A stretch of 64,000 nucleotides of DNA from Toxonevra muliebris. Lineage: Eukaryota > Arthropoda > Insecta > Diptera > Pallopteridae. Position numbers and translations under genes: made by a program. The stretch spans positions 147,516,998 to 147,580,997 of the forward strand of contig OY829326.1 in the NCBI GenBank assembly GCA_963691655.1, read 5' to 3'. The number at the start of each line of letters is the position of its first letter. Positions within the stretch are counted from its first letter, which is position 1. This document shows, piece by piece, positions 43,173-55,070 of this stretch. A model generated the notes under the pieces. It did no database searches, was not told the origin of the DNA, and was given only the letters and a program-made list of their open reading frames with translations.

Positions 43173-46100
43173 ATTTTATACCGCCTGTCTCTACCTTCTT
43201 AAAACCAATAAATATAAGTCGCATAATATTTAACAAATTAACACTAAATCGACCTGATCTGAATCCTTATTAATAAGCTCTCCTTTACAGCTTCTCATAT
43301 CCCCTAAAACAGTCTTTGAGAGTGAGAATTTTGCTTGGGATCGGAAATTGTTTAATGCCCAGATAGTTCTTCCAATTAAAATAGTCCCCTACCTATTTTT
43401 GAAACTTTAAGAAATATTCCATCATTCTAAGAGGTCGAAAAAATTTCGTGAATCGATATTAGAATCCACACTTTCGCTATTACTCCGTTTGCATAGGTTG
43501 CACACTGATCATAGGGCTTACCAATACAAATTTCTCGATATTCCATAAGGAACCATGATGTGAATTACTATCAATCCGCAATACCGATTTTCAATTGTAG
43601 CGCATTAAAATATTTATTCGTACTTGTTACACACTCGGAATCGATTAAATTCGAAATGACGGCGCCCCACGCTGGGGCCAATCCGAGAGCTAAGTAAAGC
43701 CAAAGTGATAATCAACCGTTGGTTGTTGTTTAAGTTGAATTGCTTGTGTACACGAGCGAGTACTTATCATAGCGATGATAAATAGCAGCAATTTCGATTG
43801 CGGAATTGAGGAATGGTGAGAATGATGATGACGACGATAGATACGATGGTGAGTGAGAGTGGTAGTGAGTATGGTGAATGGTGGAATAGAAAGGTGGAAT
43901 TTAAGGCAAACAGTGACACAAGAGACGCTAGAGACTGTGACTTAAAAAAAAAAGTCACAGTCGGCGTAAATTTGTTGCGGAATTTTTTATTTTATTTTAT
44001 TCAACGAATATTTGTATAAACAAACAGATATACAACAAAGTGTATAAGAAAGGCAAAAAATAGAAAAGCAAAGAGCAGATAGATGACAAAGCACAAGTGA
44101 AAAAAAAAGAAAATATGAAGTGAAAAAATAAAAAACCAACACAAACACAAAAGGGAAATTGTGATAAGGTTGAATTAGTATGTATCAAAATAAAAAACAT
44201 TTTCATGTGATAAGTTCGAAAATGATTTTTTTTTTTTTTGGTTGGTTGTTGTTGAATCTCTCATTGCTAGCGGCATCAGCTAAATGAAAATCTGTGTTGC
44301 TGCATCGCATACATGGCAAGCAGGCAGGCAAGCAGGCAGGCAGGCAGGCAAGCAGGCTGGGAGGCATTCAAATAAATAGATACATGGAAAGATAGCAAGC
44401 TAACTTGAGATAGCTGAATAGTTAGATACATGGAATGAAATGAAATGACACGACAATCAGTAACCCAACGAAATGTCGACGGACTTTTTTCTGTTGTGTG
44501 TGCAGCAGCGCAATGACGATGCACAGTCTACAAATAGTAACAGGAGCAAAGAAGCAAATAGCTCAATACTGTAGCAAAATAGCAAAAATAAATTCGCAAA
44601 TTTCTCTCTTTTTATTTTGCAGAAATAGAAAATGTGTGCGAAATTTTTGTTTGTAAGCAGCTAGGAACAGCAAAAGAAAATGTAATAGAAACGCAAGAAG
44701 ACAATAAAAAAATATTGTACTTTCGCGAATACATACACAATGGCAAGTAGGCAACAGCAGCAACAGCAACATTTAGATATTGTACTGTATCTATGCACAA
44801 AGTCATTAAAAAGAAAATAAATGGTAGTACAAGATAGAGATATATGCCTACTACTACAATATGTCTGTCTACTCTACACTTTGAAAGAAAAAGTTTGCTA
44901 AATTCTAGTAAATTAGACTGTGAAGCAAAAAATTTCGATAGGAATCAACTTATGTTTGTTGAAAAATACTCAAGAAGGAGATTTTTTAAAGGAAAATTTT
45001 TCTTTCCTACAAACAAACATCGATTTAAATTTATGAGATATTCATCGCATTCTCAAAACTTCCGATAATAACTCCAAAGCTATGTCTCTTTGTTTATTTT
45101 AAACAGTTCTTAAGTTTGCCTGTTTCTGCCAATTTTCGTATTATAAAACACAGGATTGCTTGGTTATTATTGCATCTCCGAATATTTGTGTGCTCACTTA
45201 CTTATATTAAAATTTATGTAGAACATTTGTTTGGAATTTATTAACTCCTTAGATCGTCCTGTTTTGGAACTTTTTAGCTTCTGCTAAATAAAAAAAAAAT
45301 GGCGTTATGTACCGGTACCAAAAATCATGGTCCAATTGTGAAAATTTTTCTAAAATAATTTCTATATGTCACCAGTATAATATTTCACCACTCAAAAAAA
45401 TTATAAAAATTAGTTTATGATTTTTAAAGGGTGAAACCGTAAATTGGTTTATCCCGACAAAATGAGGTGACCAACTGTGCAATAAAATACACACATACTA
45501 GTATACAAAAAAATTAAAAATAAACTTTCTTTGCGACCAAATAGAATAAAAACATTTTTTTTAGAAGTTATTATAAGTTAAAAACACTAAAATTTAGAAA
45601 ACATAAATTTTTGCTAAAATTTGCCTATTTTACCATATGTTTTTTTCTTAAAGTTTGGTCAGCTGTAGTTTGAGATATATGTATAGAACCCTATTTAGTC
45701 ATAATTTTTACAATTCCAAAGAATATTTATATATTAGATGGCTTATTCTCTCCATAAATTTTGCTAAAGTATTTCAGATCTTCATTGTGACAGCAGAATC
45801 TGAAAATAGGGTGCTAAAAACCAATTAAAATGGAAGAAAAAATTTAAATTTGCGAAAACTGGATGCGCTACTCCGAAAACCGTGATTTTAAAGGATGTTT
45901 TACAATAGGTTTGGGATTTTGTATGGAAAAAGCATTCAACTTGCATATAAGAGATTTTCAGGTATCCATACCTATGTAAAAAATGCAGCTTAAGCGAAAG
46001 GCGTACTAATTTTTTGTTGATACAACCAAACCGAAAGCCACCCCTAGCGCCTAAAGTGACCATTTGGTACTTTTTTTTACGATTTTTTAAATTCACCCGT

Positions 46101-46380
46101 TAGGATTTTCCAGATAGCGGTAATTTTTTTAAAATTGGAGTACGTAGGGTTGTTTATTTGAAATACAAAAATTTTTCAAATCGAGTTATATTTCAACAGG
46201 TAAATTAACTTTTAGTGAACCCATGTCGAGTGCAATCAAGTTCACCTTTGACAAAACAAAGTCTTAGCTGTCAAGTTTATGGTGCAACACAAAGTAGTTA
46301 CTTCTTTTATGCACTAGGATAAATATTTTCGGGTCTGGAACATTACATATTTCTGAAATTTCTAATGCAAAATTGCTCTA
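43173..46380. other. Noncoding DNA
   Basis: Contains a palindromic GGCGCCCCACGCTGGGGCC at 43662-43680, a donor-like GATG|GTGAGTG at 43847-43854 and A/T tracts. A 104-codon minus-strand open frame (45782-46096) has mixed composition but no motif I recognise. No gene is supported. Confidence 0.4.
44306..44360. repeat. GGCAAGCAGGCA minisatellite
   Basis: Alternating GGCA and AGCA tetranucleotides repeated about a dozen times, translating to Leu-Ala-Cys-Leu-Pro runs on the minus strand. Confidence 0.85.
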
Positions 46381-46384
46381 TTGA

Positions 46385-46920
46385 TATTCGAAATTTATGT
46401 TGGTCGAATCATTCCTTCTTAATATCAATTAAATTCAATATTTCATGAAGAAGTATTCCTTCTTTCATAATGTTTGCGAAAACCACATATGCAGCGTCCA
46501 TCTGTCAATTTTCAAATCCAATTTTAAATCTGTTCTTGGATATGCACTCAAAACGTGGAAAGTCATCAGCAATTCCAAAAATCCAAAACCATTCAATAGG
46601 AAATTCAAGCGGCAATCTTCCAAAAGAGGCATTTGAATGAAACCCCAATATTCATGGCTGGCTAGCAGCAACCTTGACGTCGTCAATATAGGGCAATACA
46701 GGACATCAAGAAGAATTAGTCCCTTCTAAGTCTTTAATTATGAATTTACCTAGTTTATCTACTTTAGCAAAAATCGTTTCGTTTTCAACGAAACCATAGA
46801 AAAATCTCAATATTTGCATTTTCTTTGTCTCATAGTAGCTCTGACAACGGAATTTTTTTGACACATTTAGCCTTTGCATGATCTTCACTTCAATAGGTCA
46901 ATATACAGTGCTAATGTCCT
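46385..46920 (-). pseudogene. Unidentified decayed reading frame
   Basis: From about 46885 downwards one minus-strand frame gives protein-like text (QRLNVSKKFRCQSYYETKK, IFAKVDKLGKFIIKDLEG, YIDDVKVAASQP, GRLPLEFPIEWFW, ADDFPRFECISKNRFKIGFE, AAYVVFANIMKEGILLHEIL). It is broken only by TGA at 46706, TGA at 46652 and one more TGA near 46510. A second frame is also open at 46465-46686. The residue mix is unlike the tract-derived frames of this window. I do not recognise the family; a retroelement fragment or a retroposed host gene are both possible, as is chance. Confidence 0.35.
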
Positions 46921-47199
46921 CTAGCAGAATCTTATAATCAGCACTGAGTCTTTAGTAAAGATATGTTGTTATAAAACAGATGGTAACCAGGCGCTCTGTA
47001 TTTTCTATCTAGTGTTCACCAATAGCGCAATAGCCAATTATTTATTTAATCAACCCAACCGTAGTCTTCTACAAAAAGGTTCTGGATGATTTATTAATTA
47101 TTGGTTATCAGAAAAGATAAGCTGTTCTAACAGGCAAGTTCGTTACACAAATTTTTATACAGATAGTTGCCTCTGCTGAAAACTTTTTCCAGTAAAATA

Positions 47200-48285
47200 G
47201 TTAGAGGCAATAATAGACAACACTGAAGCCAATCATAGGCAATCAAAATCAGTGAAAGGTTGTTAAAAGTCATCAGAGATAGTCAGAGTTGCTCTTATAT
47301 GATATTTGAGATAATCAGAGGCAATCGAAGTAGATTAGAGACAATCTTTTAGAGCCTAAGCCAGTCTCTAGCAATCTAAGGTAGTTATTGAGAGTCTGAG
47401 GCAATCTCTGACAGTCTACCGTAGTCGCTTATGGTATAGTCTAAGCTCGTCTTTGACAATTTAAAGCAAATCTCTGATGACAGCCTTAGCTAATCTCTGA
47501 TAGTCTGAGGCAGTTTCTAAAAGCCTGACCCAGTTTCTATAAGCCTGACTGAAGATTTCTCTAAGAATATGAGCCAATCTCTCACCGCCTATGCCAGTTT
47601 CTGACAATCTAAACAATTTTCTAATTTTCTAATTTTCTGAATATAAGCCAATATTGAAGTCAGTCTCTCAGACAATTTAAATCAGTATCTAGCAGCTTAA
47701 GTCATTCTCGAACAGTCGGAGGCATAGTCTTGAAAGTCATTCCTTAACAGCTTAAGGCAATCTTTAATAGTCTGAACGAGTCCCTGGGAATTTGAACTAG
47801 TCTCTAAAATTCAGAGTCAGTCTGTGTTTAATCTCTAAATATCAGAGGTGATCTCTGACAGTCTAAGCCAATTTTTTTACACTCTGCGACAGCTTCTAAC
47901 AGTGGGAATCAATCTTTTTGAGTTTGACTCAGTTTCTGAGAGTCTGAGTTCATCTCTGCCAGTCTGAAGCAGTCTCTGAAAGTTTACCCTAATTTTTGTC
48001 AGTAATGGTTAATTTTTGTTAGTCTAAGCAAACCTCTGATAGTCGGAACTGGTATCTAACAATCTATGAGAGGTTCTGGTACACAGAGTCAGTTCTCGCA
48101 GCAATCTTAGCCAATCTCTAATAGGCTTAATCAATCTTTGACAGTTTGAGGAAGTGTCTAATAGCCTGAGCTAATCTCTGATATTCTAAGTTAATATTTG
48201 CCAGTATGACGCAGTCTCTGAGAGTTTGAGCCAATCGGTGGTAGTCTGAGCCAGGTTCTAAGTCAAGTTTGAGTCTAACTATTGC
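47200..48285. repeat. ~1.1-kb degenerate minisatellite (TCTCTGACAGTCTGAGCCAG)
   Basis: About fifty imperfect units of 18-25 bases close to AATCTCTGACAGTCTGAGCC run head to tail. No copy is exact and stop codons are frequent in every frame, so no coding role. The unit and the general build recall the 5.1-6.1 kb array, though the sequences are different. Confidence 0.85.
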
Positions 48286-50094
48286 AGTTTCCATTTGTCC
48301 TTGGATATATTTAATTCTCTAAAAATGAAAAACAAAATATATATTGACCTACAAACGAACAGAACTAGTTAATCATAATTGCTGGTATTGAATTGAAATT
48401 CATTGAATATTTTCAAAACAACAACAACAACAATTCTTTTTAATTTCATGATTTTATCATTTTCTTTGAGTGTATTCGAAGTAGAGTGCATGGCTGTGTA
48501 ATTCAGAGACATTTACATTAAGTACCCGAAGTATTTTTCTGGTTGATATGGTGGAAAATGAAATTGTTCATTTGCGCAAATTGTGTGTGTGTGTGTGTGT
48601 GTAGATATGTATGCATCCACGTTTGTAAGTATGTATGTATGTTTACTTTTGTGCATGTTTCGAGTGTAACGAGTACGAACGCGAATGTAATTGGAATTTA
48701 AATATGGCTGCCACTATTAAAATTGTGCTTAAGCGACTTAAATGAAGATATAATAACAACAAATAAATTAAAATGAAAATCAAATGATTATTAAAATTTC
48801 AAAAATTTTTGCATTTTAGTGCAATTTAGATTGTTATAATTTGATAGCAGAGAAATAATAGGTGAAATTACAAGTAATTAAAAAATAATAAACTGTTAAG
48901 ATAAAATGAGCATATGTTTAAACAAGTGTTTAGTTTTTTAAGAAATATTTAAGAGCTAAATTTTTTTTTTTAACAACTCAACCCAAGTATTATATAAAAT
49001 ACATGGATTTGTAGAAGAAAAAAAAAAAGAAGAAAACTTCAACATTATTGATTTTTATTTTATTTTTTTTTCGTTATTCGTCGTTTAACCAAAATGACGA
49101 CGAAGCGCAACACTTCTACAATCTAAAATGCCAGCAACAACAATATGCAGCTGGCGTCGACAAAAAACACAAGTAGCAAAGAATACAAAACAAAAAAAAA
49201 ACAGAAAATATAGCAGAATAATATAAAGAATAGTCCCACCCAACAACCACCCACGAAATTAAAGAGCTACGAAACATGGGGGGGGGGGGGGAATACAAAA
49301 TGTTAAGGAAGGAGCATATATCACAATTGTAAAAATATGTGTAAAATTTAATAAATACACAGTGCAACTTGTAAATTTCAAATATCGAATGGATAACTTT
49401 TCGCTAAATCCGACACTGTGTCAGATTTTCTCTATCACGTCTGTTATGAATTCCTGGTATGGAGACCAAAACTCATAATTCTGGTATGCGCGGGACCAAT
49501 ATAAAATTTTTCTTGTTTTACCTTATGCATGTTTCATAGCTGAGAGAAAGTTGTTTATCATTGAAGGAAGGTAAAAAATTACTTAGACAGCAACACTCCA
49601 CCAACCACCCTTACCCAACCTTTTGATTATTATATGAAGCCTCTATTCGATATATGACTATACCAGGTAAACGAACGCGAAATCTATCATTAGGTTCCGG
49701 TAAAAAATGTTCGCCATCGAAAAGTAGTTGGGATCACCCAAGGTCAAAATTACCTAGGCCCAACTTTTTTAAGAAATCGACCCTTAAAAATTTTTTTTTT
49801 TTTTTTAATTGATTAATTGCTGGAAAAAATAGTAAAGATTCTTCGGAAAAAATATTCTCTTAAGGAACTACCCCTTGAAATTCAAATATACTATTTTTTT
49901 TTATAATAATCCCTTTATACTCGATAACCATTAAAAAAAAAGTAGTAAACGATCTGCGCTGAAAATATGCTCAATTAAAAAAATAGTTGGAGTCTTTGAA
50001 GGTCAAAACAACCTTTTTTTATAACACAAAATATTTATTAATGTAATAATGATGAAAAATTATTAAATAAAATTTATGCGCGGTTTTATACAAC
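48286..50094. other. Noncoding DNA with GT and poly(G) runs
   Basis: A (GT)n run of about 21 bases lies at 48582-48602, TATG repeats at 48630-48645 and an uninterrupted run of 14 G at 49278-49291. No gene is supported. Confidence 0.5.
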
Positions 50095-50096
50095 TA

Positions 50097-51387
50097 AGGA
50101 GTGAGATTGAAAAAATCTTAACACACGTTTTACCCAATTTTTTTTTTGGGTGTAAAATTTAAAAATTTCTTTGATTTAGTTATCTTTAAAAAATATGTCA
50201 TTTGTTATTTTTAATCACAAACATGTCGATTTATTGTGAGTTTGATCAAAATGAGTGAAGAAAAAGAAGCGCGTCTTAAAATTATTAAAAATTTTCAAAA
50301 AAATCCAAATTGGTCCCACAAAAAATTGGCCAAAGAATTGAAGGTCTGCCGTCAAACTGTTCCCAATGGTATTAACTAGTTTCAGAAGAATTCGACCATC
50401 GATAGGGAACCTGGTTCGGGAAGAAAACAAGGACCACATGATATTGGAAAAGCCAAGAAAATAGAAAGCATATTGAAAAGATCTCCAAACACTTCTGGTA
50501 GAAAAGCTGCCCGGTTAGCCCAGTGCTCTGACTGTTTGGTGCGAAAAGTTAAAGCCAATGCAGGTTTGAAAATATACAAAGTCCAAAAAGTTCTAGACAG
50601 TAATGCTGCAAAAAATGTTGGCGCCAAAAGTAGGGTTCGGAAATTAAAATCGAATTTCATACAAAAATATTCATGTTGTATAATGGAACACGAAACTTAT
50701 GTACTGGCAGATTTTACTCAGCTTCCGGGTCAAAATTTTCATGTTGCTGATGCTCGAGGAAATGTCGAAGAACAATTTAGAATCCAAAAGCAGACAAAAT
50801 TTCCTAAAAAAAATTCCTGGTAAGGCAAGCTATATGCAGTTGCGGCAAAACAAGCAAGTCATTTGTTACAGTGGGCTCTATAAATACTGAAATATACATC
50901 AAAGAATGTTTGAAAAAAAGACTTCTTCCTTTCATAAGAGAGCACAATGTGTCCACATATTTTTGTCCCGATTTGGCATCATTACAGCAAAAAAGCTCTG
51001 GAGTGGTATCAAAATAATAACATAGTTTTTGTACCAAGAGAGGCCAATCCTTCAAATTGTCCGGAGCTAAATCCAGTGGAGAGATATTGGGCTCTTGTGA
51101 AAATAAACTTAAAGAGCACAAAAAATATGTCCCAAAATATCAAAGATTTTAAAAGGAGATGGGCAAACTGTTCCAAAAAGGTGTCTGAAACAACTATCAA
51201 ATCTCTAATGAAAGGCTTACCAAAAAAGTGCCACGAGTTCATAAAAAGTGGTTAGAACTATAAAAGTTATATTTTTCTATAATTTGTAAAATATTATCAA
51301 TTAAATAAAAAAAATCAAAACTCTAAGATTAACCGTTTAAAAATTATTGAATTTTATATATGTTAAGATTTTTTCGATCTCACTCCT
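50097..51387 (+). mobile_element. DD37E-like Tc1/mariner element, copy 2, both ends present
   Basis: Begins AGGAGTGAGATTGAAAAAAT after TA and ends in the inverse, ATTTTTTCGATCTCACTCC, followed by TA; the ends agree over about 26 bases with one mismatch. At 1,291 bp it defines the full length of the family represented also by the copy at 21212. Confidence 0.92.
50251..51255 (+). pseudogene. DD37E-like transposase, nearly continuous
   Basis: Starts ATGAGTGAAGAAAAAGAAGC and ends at TAG 51255. It contains the helix-turn-helix KLAKELKVCRQTVPNGI, the AT-hook-like GRKQGPHDIGKAKK, GRKAARLAQ, MEHETYVLADFTQLPGQ with the first catalytic aspartate, CPDL with the second and NPVERYWALVKINLK with the glutamate. 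The region of the second block reads CPDLASLQQKSSG where a HYGKKALEW-type continuation is expected, because of a small frameshift near 50985. A TAG at codon 43 and a frameshift near 50816 also break it. Mutations differ from those of copy 1, so the two inserted independently or diverged after duplication. Confidence 0.9.
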
Positions 51388-51389
51388 AA

Positions 51390-52317
51390 TTTTTAACACT
51401 TTTTCAAGCTGGGCGAACAGTTTTCTCCGGGACTATTCGACCGATTTTTGGTTTTAATATATAAATAACATATATTAAATAAAGTGCTACTACAAACCAT
51501 AGAGCACATGAGATGACACTGAAAAAGCCGACGTCTACGTCTCTGTTTACATCGTTTGAGGCCGATCGTCATATGCCCATATCAAAAAAGACCGAACTTT
51601 ACGTTGACTCTCCTAGTGTTTGTTTTAGTTCTCTATGGCGAAGATTACTTGTTAGGCTCAAAGCTTCTAACTTGGAACCATAACCCTGGCATCATAAGTC
51701 TACTATCCTGAAAGCAACAGATGGCAACCTCAGTAAAAAGTTCTCGGAAGAAGAGGAAAAACGCACTTCTAACTCGATCAAAACAACACGAATACGCTTC
51801 ACAATAAGTTCTTATTTCAAGGGTTTAAACTTGTCAATTCGATCAATAGAGGAATTGATGCTGTAGCATTAGCTTAATCTGAGTTCAAGGGTATCGGCTT
51901 AACTTGCTGGATAAATGCCAAAATTAAGTTTTCTAAATGATCAGTAACCCAGAAGTGAAAAAATATGAATCCAAAATCCAGTTAAAGGGCAAACTATTGA
52001 AAGCAAAATATCGAATCTAATTACAAAGCAAAAGCAAAAAGTTTATATAAATCTTATTAATTATTTACAATTAGTTGCTAATTAACTAAAGGAATATTTT
52101 ATCAAACGTCTTCTCTTTTGCACCAGACTGACTAAAATTGTTTATATGAATTTAAAAAACTCATATAGATTCATGAAAAAATTGAAATGAAAAAATCCTG
52201 ATAAAATAATTTGAAATATTGGAATTACTGGGAAGGCCATTTAAAGTTGATGCATTTATTTTTGAAAAAAATATGAAAAAAAAACAGTTTTTTGGTTGTT
52301 CATTTGGATAATCATTT
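51390..52317. other. Noncoding DNA, nothing recognised
   Basis: Mixed-composition sequence without paired ends, tandem repeats or protein resemblance that I can identify. Confidence 0.4.
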
Positions 52318-52690
52318 ATTTCGCCTTGACGGCCAAATGAGCTCTTTTTCGGCATTTTCAATCGTTTTGGCCAGTGATTCGGCTGATATGGCGGCTATTT
52401 CCTGGCGGATGTTGGCCTTAAGTTCGCCTAGGGTCCTTGGTTTGTTGATATAAACCTTTGACTTCAAGTAGCCCCAGAGGAAAAAGTTCGACGGTGTAAA
52501 ATCTGACGAACACGAAGGCAAGTCAAAATCAGCATTAATATCAACCGACCGGGGAACAATGGCTTCAAAAATCGATTGTGGCACGAGCCACAGTGTGAGG
52601 TGTTGTGCGGTCTGATTGAAACCAGAAATGCTCTATACCATTTTCATAAAAAATCGGCTTCAAAACATCAAAATAACTTTTCTGTGGATT
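52318..52690 (-). pseudogene. 3' part of a third Tc1/mariner-superfamily transposase
   Basis: The minus strand reads NPQKSYFDVLKPIFYENGIE and FWFQSDRTTPHT (second aspartate block), then after a frame change FDLPSCSSDFTPSNFFLWGYL, KSKVYINKPRTLGELKANIR and a C-terminal tail. It matches the arthropod group whose last block is usually CDLTPLDFFLWGY. The final catalytic aspartate is replaced by asparagine (SNFF). The N-terminal half and both element ends are missing; the upper side is cut by the LINE. Confidence 0.85.
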
Positions 52691-52742
52691 AATCGAACCA
52701 CTTGGACTTTGTTATAAAATTAAGTAGGTTCCCTAGATCAGT

Positions 52743-53330
52743 TCAGCCCAAGTCGTGCAGGTCGTCTAGGAAATATTGACCCAGGGCATTTTTCCTACAG
52801 GTAACCAAGGCTGGGCAAAACCATAAGAAGTGTGAAAGAGATTCCTCCTCCTCTTCATCCTTGCAACTTCTGCAGAAGTCATTTGAGGCTGCACTCAATA
52901 TAAGACAATGGCCAGTTATTACTGGCACGGCTTTGTAAATTTGTCTTCTACTGAAAGATAGTAGCTTCTTAGAGCATTTGGGGTTGTACTCTGGACATAC
53001 CTGTTTGGTGATTTTGCATGTGTGGCCTGTCTGCCATCTCACCTTCGCCTGGTTCAAGAACTCCGTTTGAACATTAAGCTTGCAGGTTGCCAGTGGAATA
53101 CCCGGGTAGTTTTTTAATTGTAATAACGGCATTTTCGTGCCTAATCTAGCTAGTTTATCAACTTTATTATTTCCAAGTATGTCACTGTGACCTGGAACCC
53201 ATACAAGGTGTACGATGAGTTCATCACCTACTTCATTGAGTAATCGTTGACTATCAAAAGCCACCTTGGAGGTCAATGATATACTGGTTAGGGATAGCAG
53301 TTTGGTTGACGCTGAGAATGAAAATAACAT
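52743..53330 (-). pseudogene. LINE RNase H and C-terminal domain, longest open part
   Basis: A continuous 195-codon stretch covering the second half of RNase H (LIVHLVWVPGHSDILGNNKV near residue 38, with the conserved histidine and last aspartate in WVPGHS and NNKVDKL). It continues through the variable TGHTCKITKQ segment, VITGHC, and the C-x2-C...H...C motif FCRSCKDEEEEESLSHFLWFC. It ends LDDLHDLG. It has no start of its own and is simply the least damaged portion of the LINE. Confidence 0.8.
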
Positions 53331-54261
53331 TTCAGCTAGTTCGCTACGACCTGTATAGCCATGACTTCAGCTTGGAAGACGCTGCACTGGTCAGGCAGAC
53401 AAAAGGATAGGCTTAACCCTAACTACTCAGAGAAAACCTCTCTCCCTACTCTTCCATCCATGGATCTCTTGGATCCATCGGTGTAAAAGTACACCACATC
53501 TCTCTGCTGGCATCGACTCTCAATCATATCCTCTCGCAAAGAAATGAAAGTGATGAAGTGATTACCGAAGAAGGGTTGGGGAGGGTGTAGTCAATGTTCT
53601 TAGATAAAGTGGTGAATTCCGAAAGAATTTTGGAATTTGATCAGGGATGACTGAATTTAACCAGCCAAGTTGGTCGTGATCTGTTTCTCAAAAAGATTAA
53701 CAGGGGTTAAGTAAAGAATGTTATTCATGGCTAAGGAAGGGGTTGTCCTTAAAAAGAATTGGTAAACAATCCGAGGTCAGTAAACAATCCGAGGTTCCAT
53801 ACCCCAACGTTTGCCCTACTGCTTTTTTATATGAGAAAAGGGCAGCATTGGCCTTTTGGACCCTAAAAAGAGTATTGGCTTTCCAGATAAGTTTTCTTTC
53901 TAGGATGAGTTCCAGATATTTCGCCTGTTCCGCTAACCTTAAAGAGGGTCCGTTAAGAATCAGAGTACTAAAGGTGGGGATTTTGTGCTTATTAGTGAAA
54001 AGGACCAGTTCGTTTTAGCCGGGTTTACACCCAAGCCGCATTTGCTGCACATTTGGTCAGGATTTTGAAAGCGTTATTTAAAACGTCGAAGAGAGTGCTT
54101 GGAAATTTTCCTGAAACTGCCAAGGCAACGTCATCCGCATAAGCAACTACAGGGCAGTCGCACCCTTCTAGATCTACTTAAAAGATCATTTAGCAAACCT
54201 AACGTGGACGTGAACTTATCACCCTTTTTGTGAGCAGAGTCTCAATAAAGCTAACTAAAGC

Positions 54262-54516
54262 TTAATCTAGACCCAACTTACCCAAAGATGCTGTTATAGA
54301 ACTGGGAAGAACATTATTGAAGGCTCCTTCTACATCGAGGAAAGCAACTAGAATAAACTCCTTTAGAACCAAAAATTTTCCGATACTGTAAACTAGGGAT
54401 TGAAGGGCAGTTTTTACTGACTTGCCCTTGGTGTAAGCATGTTGAGACGTAGATATCATTCTGGGACTTATCTCCTGCCTAATGAAAGTATCTACAAGTC
54501 GCTCAATTCGAGACAT
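54262..54516 (-). pseudogene. LINE reverse transcriptase fingers/palm fragment
   Basis: An 84-codon open piece with the order RIERLVDTFI, SQHAYTKGKSVKTAL, LVAFLDVEGAFNNVL, which are the conserved blocks preceding the YADD site in non-LTR reverse transcriptases. The aspartate of FLDVEGAF is one of the catalytic carboxylates and is retained. Confidence 0.85.
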
Positions 54517-55070
54517 GAAGTTAGACTAATCGGTAGGAAGTCGTTAGCTTTGTTATGAGAACTCTTCCCTCCCTTGGTTATGAAGACTACTTTAGTATTC
54601 GCCCATCGCTTTGGAATATAAGTTAGTTGTAAGCAACTGTTAAATATAACTTCTAATCAAAGAATGTTGACTTCTGAGGCAGTCTGTAGCTCGGCTGGAA
54701 TAATACCATCCGGCCCAGGTCCTTTAAACGGTTTAATACTATGCAAAGCCTAATGTATCTTTTCCTTACTAAAAATTTCAGAGGCGAGTGAGTTGTTGAG
54801 AAGTGAGCCGCCAATTCACTGTTTCCCGACTGCAAGCAACCGGGAAAGTGAATACTGACAAGGATTTCAAGAGTCTCGAAACTCGGCACGGTCCACACTC
54901 CGTTTGGCTTTGAAATATAACCAGGTGTTGATGGACTGGAAGCCAGGATTTTACGCAGACGACTTGATTAGGAGGCAACCTTAACATTGTTGCAGTATCC
55001 CTCCCAAGAATGTCCTTTGGTCTTCCTTATTAGTTTTTTAAAACTTCTAAAGCTATCTTTATATGGGAAC

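Larger units (their letters stand above)
52705..55070 (-). mobile_element. 5'-truncated LOA/R1-type LINE fragment, minus strand
   Basis: The element copies itself through RNA. Blocks in order on the minus strand: SFRSFKKLIRKTKGHSWEGY near 55040, the SFETLEILVSIHFPG linker, GPGPDGIIPAELQ (in a shifted frame), QHAYTKGKSVKTALQSLV and VAFLDVEGAFNN of the reverse transcriptase fingers and palm, and the catalytic VVAYADDVALAV at 54122-54148. Then come LVLFTNKHKIP, an RNase H with FYTDGS near 53485 and WVPGHSDILGNNKVDKLAR near 53200, and a CRSC..SLSHFLWFC zinc-knuckle-like end. The SDSQ-type motif of RNase H reads SAST, losing a catalytic aspartate. Multiple stops and frameshifts; ORF1 and the endonuclease are absent. 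Its 3' end touches the transposase fragment at 52690. The clade assignment is from remembered motif style, Jockey being excluded by the RNase H. Confidence 0.85.

Noticed and set aside
45782..46096. 104-codon minus-strand frame with ordinary composition
   Set aside because: No start context, no homologous motif recognised and no neighbouring exon signals; left as unexplained noncoding DNA.
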